Made by a program: the position numbers and the translations under genes. A stretch of DNA of 64,000 bases from positions 434,001-498,000 of the forward strand of contig NZ_CAAJGK010000063.1 in NCBI RefSeq assembly GCF_900996245.1, in the 5' to 3' direction. Below the pieces are notes generated by a model that worked only from the letters and a program-made list of their open reading frames with translations, searched no databases and was not told the origin of the DNA. Source of the DNA: Paraburkholderia sp. BCC1886 (lineage in GTDB: Bacteria > Pseudomonadota > Gammaproteobacteria > Burkholderiales > Burkholderiaceae). Below are positions 54,698 through 62,684 of this stretch, piece by piece. Each line of letters begins with the position of its first letter. Positions within the stretch are counted from its first letter, which is position 1.

Positions 54698-56289
54698 TCG
54701 CCACCTCCGCGTGCATGCGTCGCCCGCGCGGCGAGCGCGAGACGGGCGTGGTCCTGATCGGAGAATGCGCGCTTCTTACCCATGATTTCCTGTGTTGCTT
54801 CGTGCCCCTTCCCGGCCAGCACGATGACGTCTTCCCGCGCGGCGCCGCGGATCGCCTGCAGGATCGCGCTGGCGCGATCTTCGATGCGGCGCGCGCGAGA
54901 CGCGTCGTTCATGCCGGCGGCGATCTGTTCGATGATCGCTTGCGGGTCTTCGCTGCGCGGGTTGTCGCTGGTCACGACGACGCCGTCGGCGAGTTTCTCG
55001 GCGATCGCGCCCATCAGCGGACGCTTGGTGGCGTCGCGGTCGCCGCCGCAGCCGAACATGCAGATGAGTTCGCCGCCGCGCGCGGTCGCCATCGGGCGCA
55101 GCGCTTCGAGCGTTTTTTCGAGCGCGTCGGGCGTGTGTGCGTAATCGATCACGACCAGCGGTTCGTCGTTTTGCAGACGGCCGCCGAGGCGCTGCATGCG
55201 GCCGTTCACCGGTTCGAGTTTCGCCAGTTCGGCGAGCGCGACGAAGAACGGCACGTTCGCGGCCAGCAACGCGCCGAGCACGCCGAGCAGATTGCTCACG
55301 TTGAACGCGCCGAGCGTTTGCACTTCGACTTCGGCATTGCCCCAGTCGGACGTGCTCAGGTGGAAGGCCGTGCCGGTTGCGGTGGCGCGCACGTTCGACG
55401 CGTTCAGCCAGGCGTGGGCCGGTGCGGGGTTCGGCGTGACCTGGCGGGCCTTTTCGAGCGTGTCTTTTGTTGAGTCGGCGACGGGCTCGTCGCCAATGCC
55501 GTAAGCGATGGTGCGAGCATGGCCCCGCGTGCTGTCCAGCAGACGTCGGCCGGCGGCATCGTCACGGTTGATCACGGCAACACGCAGACCCGGCCACGCA
55601 AACAGGCGCGCCTTGGCCGCTTCGTAGGCTTCGAAGGTGTGGTGGTAGTCGAGATGGTCCTGCGTCAGATTCGTGAACACTGCGATATCGAACGACGTGC
55701 CGTTTACGCGCCCCTGATGCAACGCGTGCGACGACACTTCCATGGCCACGGCCTGCGCGCCCGCGTCGCGCAGTTGCGCGAGGCTGCGCTGCAACTGCGG
55801 CGCGTCCGGCGTCGTAAAACCGGTGTGGACGAGTTGGCCGGGCAACCCCGTGCCGAGCGTGCCGATGATCGCGCAGCGCGTGCCGAGCGCGCTCAACGCG
55901 GTCGAAATCCACTGGCTGCACGACGTCTTGCCGTTGGTGCCGGTCACGCCGATGGCCAGCATGCCGTCGCTCGGATCCTGGTACCAGGCACTGGCGATCG
56001 AACCGGCGAGTTCGTTCAGCGCGGGCACCGCGAGTGTCGTGGATGCATCGGGCTGGCCGCTGAAACCTTCGGGCTGAACCAGCGCGGCGGCCGCGCCCTT
56101 GTCGAACGCGTTGCCGATGAACGCGCGGTTGTCCGCGCCGTCGACCGCATAGCCGAAGAACACGTCGCCAGCCGCGAGCGAGCGCGTGTCGGCGTGCAGA
56201 TGCGCGCCTCGCTGCACGCGCTCGTGCAGCCAGGTCAGCGCATCGGCGATCTGCCGGGCCGCCGGATGGGCCTGACGCAACGCGCTCAT
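54694..56289 (-). CDS. murE: UDP-MurNAc-L-Ala-D-Glu--meso-DAP ligase
   Basis: MurE, 531 residues, adds the third residue of the stem peptide. ATP loop GVTGTNGKTSCSQWI; the motif VVTSDNPRSEDP contains DNPR, the signature for meso-diaminopimelate rather than lysine. The Gly-rich SADTRSLAAGDVFFGY-like N-terminal segment binds the UDP sugar. It overlaps both ftsI and murF by 4 bases. Confidence 0.97.
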   Translation of the reverse strand: MSALRQAHPAARQIADALTWLHERVQRGAHLHADTRSLAAGDVFFGYAVDGADNRAFIGNAFDKGAAAALVQPEGFSGQPDASTTLAVPALNELAGSIASAWYQDPSDGMLAIGVTGTNGKTSCSQWISTALSALGTRCAIIGTLGTGLPGQLVHTGFTTPDAPQLQRSLAQLRDAGAQAVAMEVSSHALHQGRVNGTSFDIAVFTNLTQDHLDYHHTFEAYEAAKARLFAWPGLRVAVINRDDAAGRRLLDSTRGHARTIAYGIGDEPVADSTKDTLEKARQVTPNPAPAHAWLNASNVRATATGTAFHLSTSDWGNAEVEVQTLGAFNVSNLLGVLGALLAANVPFFVALAELAKLEPVNGRMQRLGGRLQNDEPLVVIDYAHTPDALEKTLEALRPMATARGGELICMFGCGGDRDATKRPLMGAIAEKLADGVVVTSDNPRSEDPQAIIEQIAAGMNDASRARRIEDRASAILQAIRGAAREDVIVLAGKGHEATQEIMGKKRAFSDQDHARLALAARATHARGGGE

Positions 56290-58151
56290 CGGACGACTCC
56301 GGGGTGATTCTTCGCGTTCGCGGAGATGGTCATCTTCTTCGCGCCGGCACTGGTCGACAGTTTCTTGACCGTGGTCGGCGTAGCGGGCGTATTAGCCACG
56401 GTCGGCGCCGAGTCGTCCGACACCACCATCTGCTTGACCGGCATGTCCGGCGGCACGTTCAGCGAACGCAGCGTATCGCCGACGATCGACGAGAACACCG
56501 GACCCGACACCTGACCGCCGAAGTGGCTGCCCGCCGTCGGTTCGTCGACCGAGACGGCGACCACGATGCGCGGATTCGGCATCGGCGCCATGCCGACGAA
56601 CGACGCGCGGTACTTCGAGTGATCGTAACCATGCGCGCCATGCTTGTACGCGGTACCGCTCTTGCCGCCGACGCGGTAGCCCGGCACGGCTGCGTCCGGC
56701 GACGTGCCGCCCGGCGCCACGACGGTTTCGAGCATCGCGCGTACTTCGCGAGCGGTGGTCGGCGCGAAGATTTGCGGACCGGTGGCCGGCTGATTACCCG
56801 GCGTGCGGAAAATCGACACCGGCATGATTTCGCCGTCGTGGGCGATGGCGGTGTAGGCGCGGCCCAACTGGAAGAGAGACACCGACAGGCCGTAGCCATA
56901 CGACATGGTCGCCTGCTCGATGCGCCGCCAGCTTTTCCACGGACGCAGACGGCCAGCCGCCGCGCCCGGGAAGCCGACCTTCGGCGCGAGGCCGAGGCCG
57001 ATGCTCGTGTACATGTTCCACATTTCTTCCGGACGCAATTGCATCGCAATCTTGGTCGCGCCGATGTTGCTCGACTTCTGGATCACGCCGCCCACCGTCA
57101 GCACGCCGAAGCCGCTGTCGTCGGTAATCGGCGCGCCGTCCAGCACGAAGCGGCCGCCGCCGGTGTCGACCAGCGTGTTCGGCGTCACGCGATGCAGATC
57201 TAGCGCCAGCGAGATCGTGAACGGTTTCATGATCGAGCCCGGCTCGAACGTATCGGTCAGAATGCGGTTGCGCAACTGGTCGCCGGTCAGGTGGGTGCGG
57301 TCGTTCGGGTTGTAGGTCGGGTAGTTGACGAGCGCGAGCACTTCGCCCGTCTGCACGTCGATCACCATCGCGGCGCCGGCCTTGGCCTTGAACTTCTCGA
57401 CCGCGGCTTTCAGGTTCGTGTACGCGATGTACTGGATCTTGCTGTCGATCGACAGGTCCACGTCCTGGCCGTTGTGCGGCACGACCTGCTCGTCCACGTC
57501 CTCGATGATGCGGCCCATGCGGTCCTTGATCACGCGGCGGCTGCCCGACACGCCGGCCAGCAGCTTCTGGTCGCCGAGTTCGACACCTTCCTGGCCTTCG
57601 TCTTCCACGTTGGTGAAGCCGATCAGGTGAGCCGTGATCTCGCCTTCCGGATAGAAGCGCTTGTATTCGTCGCGCGCGTAGATGCCGGGGATGTCGAGCG
57701 CGGTGACTTTCTCGGCGACGTCGACCGGCACCTGACGCTTCACGTAGACGAAGGTCTTGTCTTCGGACAACTTGAAGCGCAGCTCTTTGCCGGTCATGCC
57801 GAGCAGCTTGCCGAGTTCGGTCAGCTTGTCGGCGCCGAGGTCGTCCGGCACCGATTCGGGAATCGCCCAGATGGCGCGCACGGGCAGACTCGTGGCCAGC
57901 ACGAGTCCGTTACGGTCGAGAATCTTGCCGCGCGTGGCCGGCAACTCCAGACGGCGCTGATAGCGGATTTCGCCCTGCTTCTGATAGAACGCGTTGCCCG
58001 GACCCTGAATCCAGAACGCGCGCGCGGCGAGCGCGACGAACGCCATGAACAGCAGGAACACGACGAGTTTCGAGCGCCACATCGGCAGGCGCACCGACAG
58101 GATCGGGTTGGCCGAGAAGGCGACGCTCTTGCGGGCCGGCGACTTTTTCAT
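56286..58151 (-). CDS. ftsI: Septal peptidoglycan transpeptidase PBP3
   Basis: FtsI, 621 residues, a class B penicillin-binding protein that crosslinks septal murein with FtsW. One N-terminal membrane helix (KLVVFLLFMAFVALAARAFW, about 30-50), a pedestal domain (RGKILDRNGLVLATS), then the transpeptidase domain with SxxK in FEPGSIMKPFTIS, SSN in QKSSNIGATKI, and KSGT in VGGKSGTAYK. It overlaps ftsL and murE by 4 bases each. Confidence 0.97.
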   Translation of the reverse strand: MKKSPARKSVAFSANPILSVRLPMWRSKLVVFLLFMAFVALAARAFWIQGPGNAFYQKQGEIRYQRRLELPATRGKILDRNGLVLATSLPVRAIWAIPESVPDDLGADKLTELGKLLGMTGKELRFKLSEDKTFVYVKRQVPVDVAEKVTALDIPGIYARDEYKRFYPEGEITAHLIGFTNVEDEGQEGVELGDQKLLAGVSGSRRVIKDRMGRIIEDVDEQVVPHNGQDVDLSIDSKIQYIAYTNLKAAVEKFKAKAGAAMVIDVQTGEVLALVNYPTYNPNDRTHLTGDQLRNRILTDTFEPGSIMKPFTISLALDLHRVTPNTLVDTGGGRFVLDGAPITDDSGFGVLTVGGVIQKSSNIGATKIAMQLRPEEMWNMYTSIGLGLAPKVGFPGAAAGRLRPWKSWRRIEQATMSYGYGLSVSLFQLGRAYTAIAHDGEIMPVSIFRTPGNQPATGPQIFAPTTAREVRAMLETVVAPGGTSPDAAVPGYRVGGKSGTAYKHGAHGYDHSKYRASFVGMAPMPNPRIVVAVSVDEPTAGSHFGGQVSGPVFSSIVGDTLRSLNVPPDMPVKQMVVSDDSAPTVANTPATPTTVKKLSTSAGAKKMTISANAKNHPGVVR

Positions 58152-58498
58152 CGCGTGCCTTTGCGGGTAGTGGCTGCCGGGGTCGAGGCGGGGCCGGACG
58201 TCGGGATGGGTGCGTCCTCGGCCTTCGCGGCGCCCGGGTCGAGCGTGAGGTATTGGGTGCGGCCGGTGGTGACGCCTTGCATCTTCAGCGAGTCGGTGGC
58301 GATCTGCTCGATGCGCGAGGTCTTCGACAACGCGCTCTGCTGATATTGAAGCTGCGAGTAGTCCTGCTGGAGCTGACGCTCCTGCGATTGCGCGCGCTGC
58401 AACTGGATGAATATCTGACGCTGCTGATTGGTTGCATTCACAACCGACAAAGCACAGCCCATGACGATGATCAGCAGGAGAATATTGAGGCGGTTCAT
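58148..58498 (-). CDS. ftsL: Cell division protein FtsL
   Basis: A 116-residue bitopic protein of the FtsQLB complex. The N-terminal helix (LNILLLIIVMGCALSVVNA) is followed by a periplasmic coiled coil (QLQRAQSQERQLQQDYSQLQ in heptads) and a Pro-rich tail. It overlaps both rsmH and ftsI by 4 bases, the standard position. The sequence is weakly conserved, so the call rests partly on place. Confidence 0.93.
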   Translation of the reverse strand: MNRLNILLLIIVMGCALSVVNATNQQRQIFIQLQRAQSQERQLQQDYSQLQYQQSALSKTSRIEQIATDSLKMQGVTTGRTQYLTLDPGAAKAEDAPIPTSGPASTPAATTRKGTR

Positions 58499-59448
58499 GG
58501 TGCGATCCGCTCCGCCACGCGCATCACGGCAGAACGGGCGCGCGGGTTGGCGGCGACTTCAGCGTCGCTCGCGAACACGCGGCCGATGATTTTGAGCGGA
58601 GGGCTCGGCAGGTCGACGGCGCGAATAGGAAGGCGGCGATCCACCGTAGGCGTACTTGCGTGCGCCTGCATGAATCGCTTGACGATCCGGTCCTCGAGCG
58701 AATGAAAGCTGATGACCACCAGCCGCCCCCCTTGCTCCAACAGCGACAGCGCTGCTTCTAGAACGACTTGCAGCTCCGCAAGCTCTTGATTGATGTGAAT
58801 CCGTATAGCTTGAAAGGTGCGGGTTGCCGGATCCTTGCCCTTCTCACGGGTCTTGACGACGTTAGCCACGATTTGGGCAAGCTCGCCCGTGCTGACGAGA
58901 GGCCCAAGACGGTCGGACTCTGCCCGGCGAGCAACAAGCGCCTTTGCAATCTGAAAAGCAAACCGTTCTTCCCCATAATCTCGTATCACCTCCGTCAATT
59001 CCTGCACCGTGGCCCGCGCCAGCCAGTCAGCCGCGGACTCGCCGCGCGTGGGATCCATCCGCATGTCGAGCGGGCCGTCGGCGCGAAAACTGAAACCTCG
59101 CTCCGGGTCGTCGACTTGCGGCGACGACACGCCCAGATCCAGCAACACACCCGACACCCGACCAACGCCGCGCTCCGCAACCGCGGTGCGCAGTGAAGCA
59201 AAACTCTCGTGCACGATGCCAAAGCGCGAGTCGGCGATTTTCTCCGCCGTAGCGATGGCAAGCGGGTCCTTGTCGAACGCGATGAGCCGCCCCGCGTCGC
59301 CCAGCTTCTCCAGCACCAGCCGGCTATGACCGCCGCGCCCGAACGTACCGTCCACATACACGCCGTCCGCGCGCGTGACCAGCGCGCCAACCGCTTCTTC
59401 CAGCAGCACCGTGCGATGCTGCAATTCGTTTCCCATCGCAGGTGCCAT
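58495..59448 (-). CDS. rsmH: 16S rRNA m4C1402 methyltransferase
   Basis: RsmH (MraW), 317 residues, methylates N4 of C1402 in 16S rRNA. RTVLLEEAVGAL, YVDGTFGRGGHSRL (SAM motif I) and GVLLDLGVSSPQVDDPERGFSF are family signatures; VISFHSLEDRIVKRF is near the end. ATG 59448 or 59436 could be used. It begins 15 bases after mraZ. Confidence 0.97.
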   Translation of the reverse strand: MAPAMGNELQHRTVLLEEAVGALVTRADGVYVDGTFGRGGHSRLVLEKLGDAGRLIAFDKDPLAIATAEKIADSRFGIVHESFASLRTAVAERGVGRVSGVLLDLGVSSPQVDDPERGFSFRADGPLDMRMDPTRGESAADWLARATVQELTEVIRDYGEERFAFQIAKALVARRAESDRLGPLVSTGELAQIVANVVKTREKGKDPATRTFQAIRIHINQELAELQVVLEAALSLLEQGGRLVVISFHSLEDRIVKRFMQAHASTPTVDRRLPIRAVDLPSPPLKIIGRVFASDAEVAANPRARSAVMRVAERIAP

Positions 59449-59463
59449 ATATGTGAGCCGCGA

Positions 59464-59892
59464 TCAGAACGTGAAATTCTTCAACGCTTCGGGCATGCCC
59501 TCGGCGATCGCCGCCTGTTCCTTCTCGGCGTAGGTTTGTGCATTCCATAATTCGAAGTGCCGGCCCATGCCGAGCAGCGTCACTTCTTTTTCCAGCGCGC
59601 CGGCCGTGCGCAATTCCGGCGACACGAGCACGCGGCCCGCACCGTCCATGTCGACGTCCATGGCATTGCCGAGAAAGATGCGTTTCCACCAGGCGGCGTT
59701 CATGGGAAGCTTGTCGACCTTGTCGCGAAAGACTTCCCATTCGGGGCGGGGAAAGAGCAGCAGGCAGCCGTCCGGGTGCTTGGTGATCGTCACCCGGCCC
59801 TCTGCCTGTGTTTGCAGCGCGTCACGATAGCGAGAGGGGATCGACATCCGCCCTTTCGCATCGAGTGTCAGCGCCGACGCCCCTTGGAACAC
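59464..59892 (-). CDS. mraZ: Transcriptional regulator MraZ
   Basis: MraZ, 142 residues, a SpoVT/AbrB-type ring-forming DNA-binding protein that represses its own dcw operon. Two tandem domains: FQGASALTLDAKGRMSIPSRYR (in part) near the N-terminus and DVDMDGAGRVLVSPELRTAG in the second half, each with the DxxGR motif. It is the first gene of the cluster; a promoter and four 10-bp-spaced repeats lie about 130-190 bases upstream. Confidence 0.97.
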   Translation of the reverse strand: MFQGASALTLDAKGRMSIPSRYRDALQTQAEGRVTITKHPDGCLLLFPRPEWEVFRDKVDKLPMNAAWWKRIFLGNAMDVDMDGAGRVLVSPELRTAGALEKEVTLLGMGRHFELWNAQTYAEKEQAAIAEGMPEALKNFTF

Positions 59893-60022
59893 TTCGTTCT
59901 CCCCTGTCGACCGGTGTTGGCGCGTTGGCGTCCAACTTCGGTCCCCTGCAACCTGGTTGCTCTGCGGCGTTTTTGCGCCGGCGACTCGATTCGTAAAAAT
60001 CTACCCGAAACTGCTCGTGAGA

Positions 60023-60058
60023 TCACACAAAAATACACTTTCTCACACTGTCTCCCAC
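60023..60058 (-). promoter_or_regulatory. Probable MraZ operator (four 10-bp-phased repeats)
   Basis: On the minus strand, GTGGGA, GTGTGA, GTGTAT and GTGTGA begin exactly 10 bases apart (plus-strand positions 60053-60058, 60043-60048, 60033-60038, 60023-60028). E. coli MraZ binds TGGGN repeats separated by 5 bases, the same 10-base period. The array starts at the -10 element and runs downstream, where binding would block transcription. Confidence 0.75.
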
Positions 60059-60085
60059 TTTAGAGTAAGGCTAAACAGGGGTCAA
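60057..60085 (-). promoter_or_regulatory. Promoter of the mra/dcw cluster
   Basis: TTGACC (60080-60085) and TAAAGT (60057-60062) on the minus strand with a 17-base spacer. The -10 touches the first MraZ repeat. The resulting mraZ leader would be about 160 bases. Confidence 0.7.
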
Positions 60086-60429
60086 GGGAGAACCACGCTT
60101 TTCAGGCGAATTTTGTTTGCTAGAACAAGGACTTAGCGCGACTCCTTCACGTCGCGCATAAAACGGAAAACCGTTATAAATGAATGAGCTAGTAGCACTT
60201 GTGAAGGTGATACGTGAAAAGTGTGGGGGAACAGCGTGGAATGTAAGAGAACGTGGCGGGCGATTCGCGGGAGTTGGAGGGCGTTACGGGGTAAATCGGG
60301 GATCGGCGCGGGGTGCGCCGTCCCACTTCCAGCAATAGGTAAAACTAGCCTGATCGAGTACTTTTTCTCACCTTGATCGGTAAAAATCAGGCTGGAGAAT
60401 TCGCGTGCGGTTGTGCGGGTTTTCCCCTT
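60086..60429. other. Intergenic region between coq7 and the dcw promoter
   Basis: About 340 bases without a gene. A perfect 7-pair hairpin GCGCGAC / GTCGCGC lies at 60136-60157, and 8-base arms AGCCTGAT / ATCAGGCT at 60347-60354 and 60386-60393 lie just beyond the coq7 stop. None has a clean T run. Confidence 0.5.
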
Positions 60430-61065
60430 CTATATGTAATAGGCGGTGCGCGTCATCACCTTCGACACCGCGCGCATGAGCGCACGCGCGGGGAACGGCA
60501 ATTCGACGCCGCCGGCATCCATCGCCGCCTTGCCGTGACCGGCTTCGTCGACCCGCATCTGCTCGACAATGGCGCGCGACTCGTGGTCGGCGGCCGGCAA
60601 CTCGTCGAGATGCTGATCCAGATGCTGCTCGACCTGACGTTCGGTCTCGGCCATGAAGCCAAGACTCACCCGGTCGCCAAGACGGCCTGCGGCGAAACCG
60701 ATAGCCAATGCGCCGGTGTACCACACGGGATTGAGCAGGCTCGGCCGCGAGTCGAGTGCTTCGAGCCGTTTCGCCGTCCAGGCCAGATGGTCTTCTTCTT
60801 CGATTGCGGCGTGATTGAACACGGCGCGCAACGAAGGTGATCGCGTCGCGAGTTTCTGAGCCTGGTACAGCGCCTGAGCGCAGACCTCGCCCACGTGGTT
60901 GACCCGCATCAGACCTGCCGCATGAGCGCGCTCGGCCGGCGACAATTCCGGCGCTTGAGCAGCTAGCGATTCTTGCGGAACCGGCAATGGACGACTCATC
61001 CGGGACACGCCCGTCATTGAGCGTAAACCCCGATCAAACTCGTTGATCAACTCGTCGAGAAACAT
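60430..61065 (-). CDS. coq7: Demethoxyubiquinone hydroxylase (Coq7-type)
   Basis: A 211-residue ferritin-like diiron monooxygenase that adds the last ring hydroxyl in ubiquinone synthesis. Metal ligands: Glu in RVNHVGEVCAQALYQAQ, EEEDHLAW (ExxH), Glu in MAETERQVEQHL, and DEAGHGKAAM (ExxH). Betaproteobacteria use Coq7 in place of the flavoprotein UbiF. The N-terminal 45 residues are less conserved. It works in the same pathway as ispB. Confidence 0.94.
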   Translation of the reverse strand: MFLDELINEFDRGLRSMTGVSRMSRPLPVPQESLAAQAPELSPAERAHAAGLMRVNHVGEVCAQALYQAQKLATRSPSLRAVFNHAAIEEEDHLAWTAKRLEALDSRPSLLNPVWYTGALAIGFAAGRLGDRVSLGFMAETERQVEQHLDQHLDELPAADHESRAIVEQMRVDEAGHGKAAMDAGGVELPFPARALMRAVSKVMTRTAYYI

Positions 61066-61367
61066 TCAGCACTCCCTTATCCAACAACTTTTTTGCCAGA
61101 CCGAGAGGTCCGCCTGACAAGGCTTTGCGGGCGGAAAACGGCGTTGCGGGAAGCCGGAATCCGTACCGGCCAGACGGCCGGTTTTTGATTTTAGACCATG
61201 TTGCGTAAACGTAACAGGAGCCTTCCTGGGAGCTTCCTTTTGCTTTGTGCCATGTATGCCTTTTGTTACATTACGTGCAACTTCTCGCGAAGTTGGACAA
61301 GCAAGGCCTCAACGCTACACAAATATTCGCCTTGTACAAAAGATTCGTAATCCTTGGAGATCATTCG
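61066..61367 (+). other. Region upstream of the porin gene
   Basis: 302 bases between divergent coq7 and porin. AT-rich toward the porin, with GGAGA at 61355-61359 as ribosome-binding site. A promoter is expected here, but the candidates I see are poor matches. The in-frame extension back to 61245 is not part of the protein. Confidence 0.5.
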
Positions 61368-62537
61368 ATGAAAAAGTCGCTTCTCGCTCTCGCAGCACTG
61401 GGCGCATTCGCAGGCGTCGCACATGCACAGAGCAGCGTGACCCTGTACGGTATCATTGACGAAGGCTTCAACATCAACACCAATGCAGGTGGCAAGCACC
61501 TGTACAACCTGTCCAGCGGTGTTCTGCAAGGCTCGCGTTGGGGCCTGCGTGGCACGGAAGATCTGGGCGGCGGTCTGAAGGCAATCTTCGTGTTGGAAAA
61601 CGGCTTCGACGTGAACAACGGCAAGCTGGGTCAAGGCGGCCTGATGTTCGGTCGTCAGGCTTACGTGGGTCTGTCGAGCCAGCTGGGTACGGTGACGCTG
61701 GGTCGTCAATACGACTCCGTGGTCGACTATGTCGGTCCGCTGGAAGCGGGTGACCAATGGGGTGGCTACATCGCCGCTCACCCGGGTGACCTGGACAACT
61801 TCAACAACGCGTACCGCACCAACAACACGGTCAAGTACACGAGCGCAAACTACGGCGGCCTGACGTTCGGCGGCACGTACAGCTTCGGCGGCGTCGCTGG
61901 CAACATCACGTCGAACCAGATCTGGTCGTTGGGCGCTGGCTACAACAACGGTCCCCTCGTTCTCGGCGTGGGTTACCTGAACGCACGTACGCCGGCAGCT
62001 TCGGGCGGCCTGTTCAACAACGGCGGTACGGCTGCAGCAGCAAACGCAGCAGTCACGTCGCCGGTCTACGCTGGCTTCGCTTCGGCTAACACGTATCAAG
62101 TGATCGGCGCAGGCGGTGCTTACACGTTCGGCGCGGCAACGGTCGGCGTGACGTACTCGAACGTTCGCTTCGGCAACCTGGGCTCGTCGTACGCTTCGCC
62201 GTTCCGCGGTCAGTCGGCTACGTTCAACAACGGCGAAGTCAACTTCAAGTATCAGTTGACCCCGGCATTGCTGGTCGGCGCCGCGTATGACTACACGCGC
62301 GGTGCTGAAATCAACGGCGGCTCGCGTGCTCAGTACCACCAAGGCGCAGTTGGCGTGGACTACTTCCTGTCGAAGCGTACCGACGTGTACGTGACGGGTG
62401 TCTACCAGCACGCTCTGGGCGATACGGTCAATGCAGCAGGCGCAACGGTCGACGCAACGGCTGGCATCAACGGTCTGACGGGTTCGTCGAACCAGAACCA
62501 GTTCACGGCTCGCGTCGGTATTCGCCACAAGTTCTAA
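61368..62537 (+). CDS. Gram-negative general porin (OmpC/Bcsp31-like family)
   Basis: A 389-residue outer membrane porin. The signal peptide MKKSLLALAALGAFAGVAHA is cut before QSSVTLYGIIDEGF, the standard first strand. The rest shows alternating strands ending with FTARVGIRHKF, where the terminal Phe is the BAM recognition residue. GSRWGLRGTEDLGGGLKAIF is the family signature (porin_4). It should form a trimeric channel for small hydrophilic solutes. Codon use is strongly biased to frequent codons, suggesting high expression. Strong terminator downstream. Confidence 0.95.
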   Translation: MKKSLLALAALGAFAGVAHAQSSVTLYGIIDEGFNINTNAGGKHLYNLSSGVLQGSRWGLRGTEDLGGGLKAIFVLENGFDVNNGKLGQGGLMFGRQAYVGLSSQLGTVTLGRQYDSVVDYVGPLEAGDQWGGYIAAHPGDLDNFNNAYRTNNTVKYTSANYGGLTFGGTYSFGGVAGNITSNQIWSLGAGYNNGPLVLGVGYLNARTPAASGGLFNNGGTAAAANAAVTSPVYAGFASANTYQVIGAGGAYTFGAATVGVTYSNVRFGNLGSSYASPFRGQSATFNNGEVNFKYQLTPALLVGAAYDYTRGAEINGGSRAQYHQGAVGVDYFLSKRTDVYVTGVYQHALGDTVNAAGATVDATAGINGLTGSSNQNQFTARVGIRHKF

Positions 62538-62563
62538 TAAGTCGTAAAAAAGCAGTTTTCCTC

Positions 62564-62589
62564 AAAGGCGCCTTCGGGCGCCTTTTTTT
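62564..62589 (+). terminator. Porin terminator
   Basis: AAAGGCGCC (62564-62572) and GGCGCCTTT (62577-62585) around a TTCG tetraloop, followed by a T run to 62589. Very strong. Confidence 0.95.
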
Positions 62590-62626
62590 ATTGGCCCGGC
62601 ATGGGTTCGGTTTGGGCGCAGAAATC

Positions 62627-62663
62627 AAAAGGCCCGGCAGGCTGATGGTCTGCCGGGCCTTTT
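62627..62663. terminator. Terminator for the acyl-CoA ligase
   Basis: AAAAGGCCCGGCAG (62627-62640) pairs perfectly with CTGCCGGGCCTTTT (62650-62663) with a 9-base loop. Four T on each side make it usable in both directions; it lies 21 bases past the ligase stop. Confidence 0.85.
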
Positions 62664-62684
62664 GAGAGTTGCCGTGCGTGCGGT

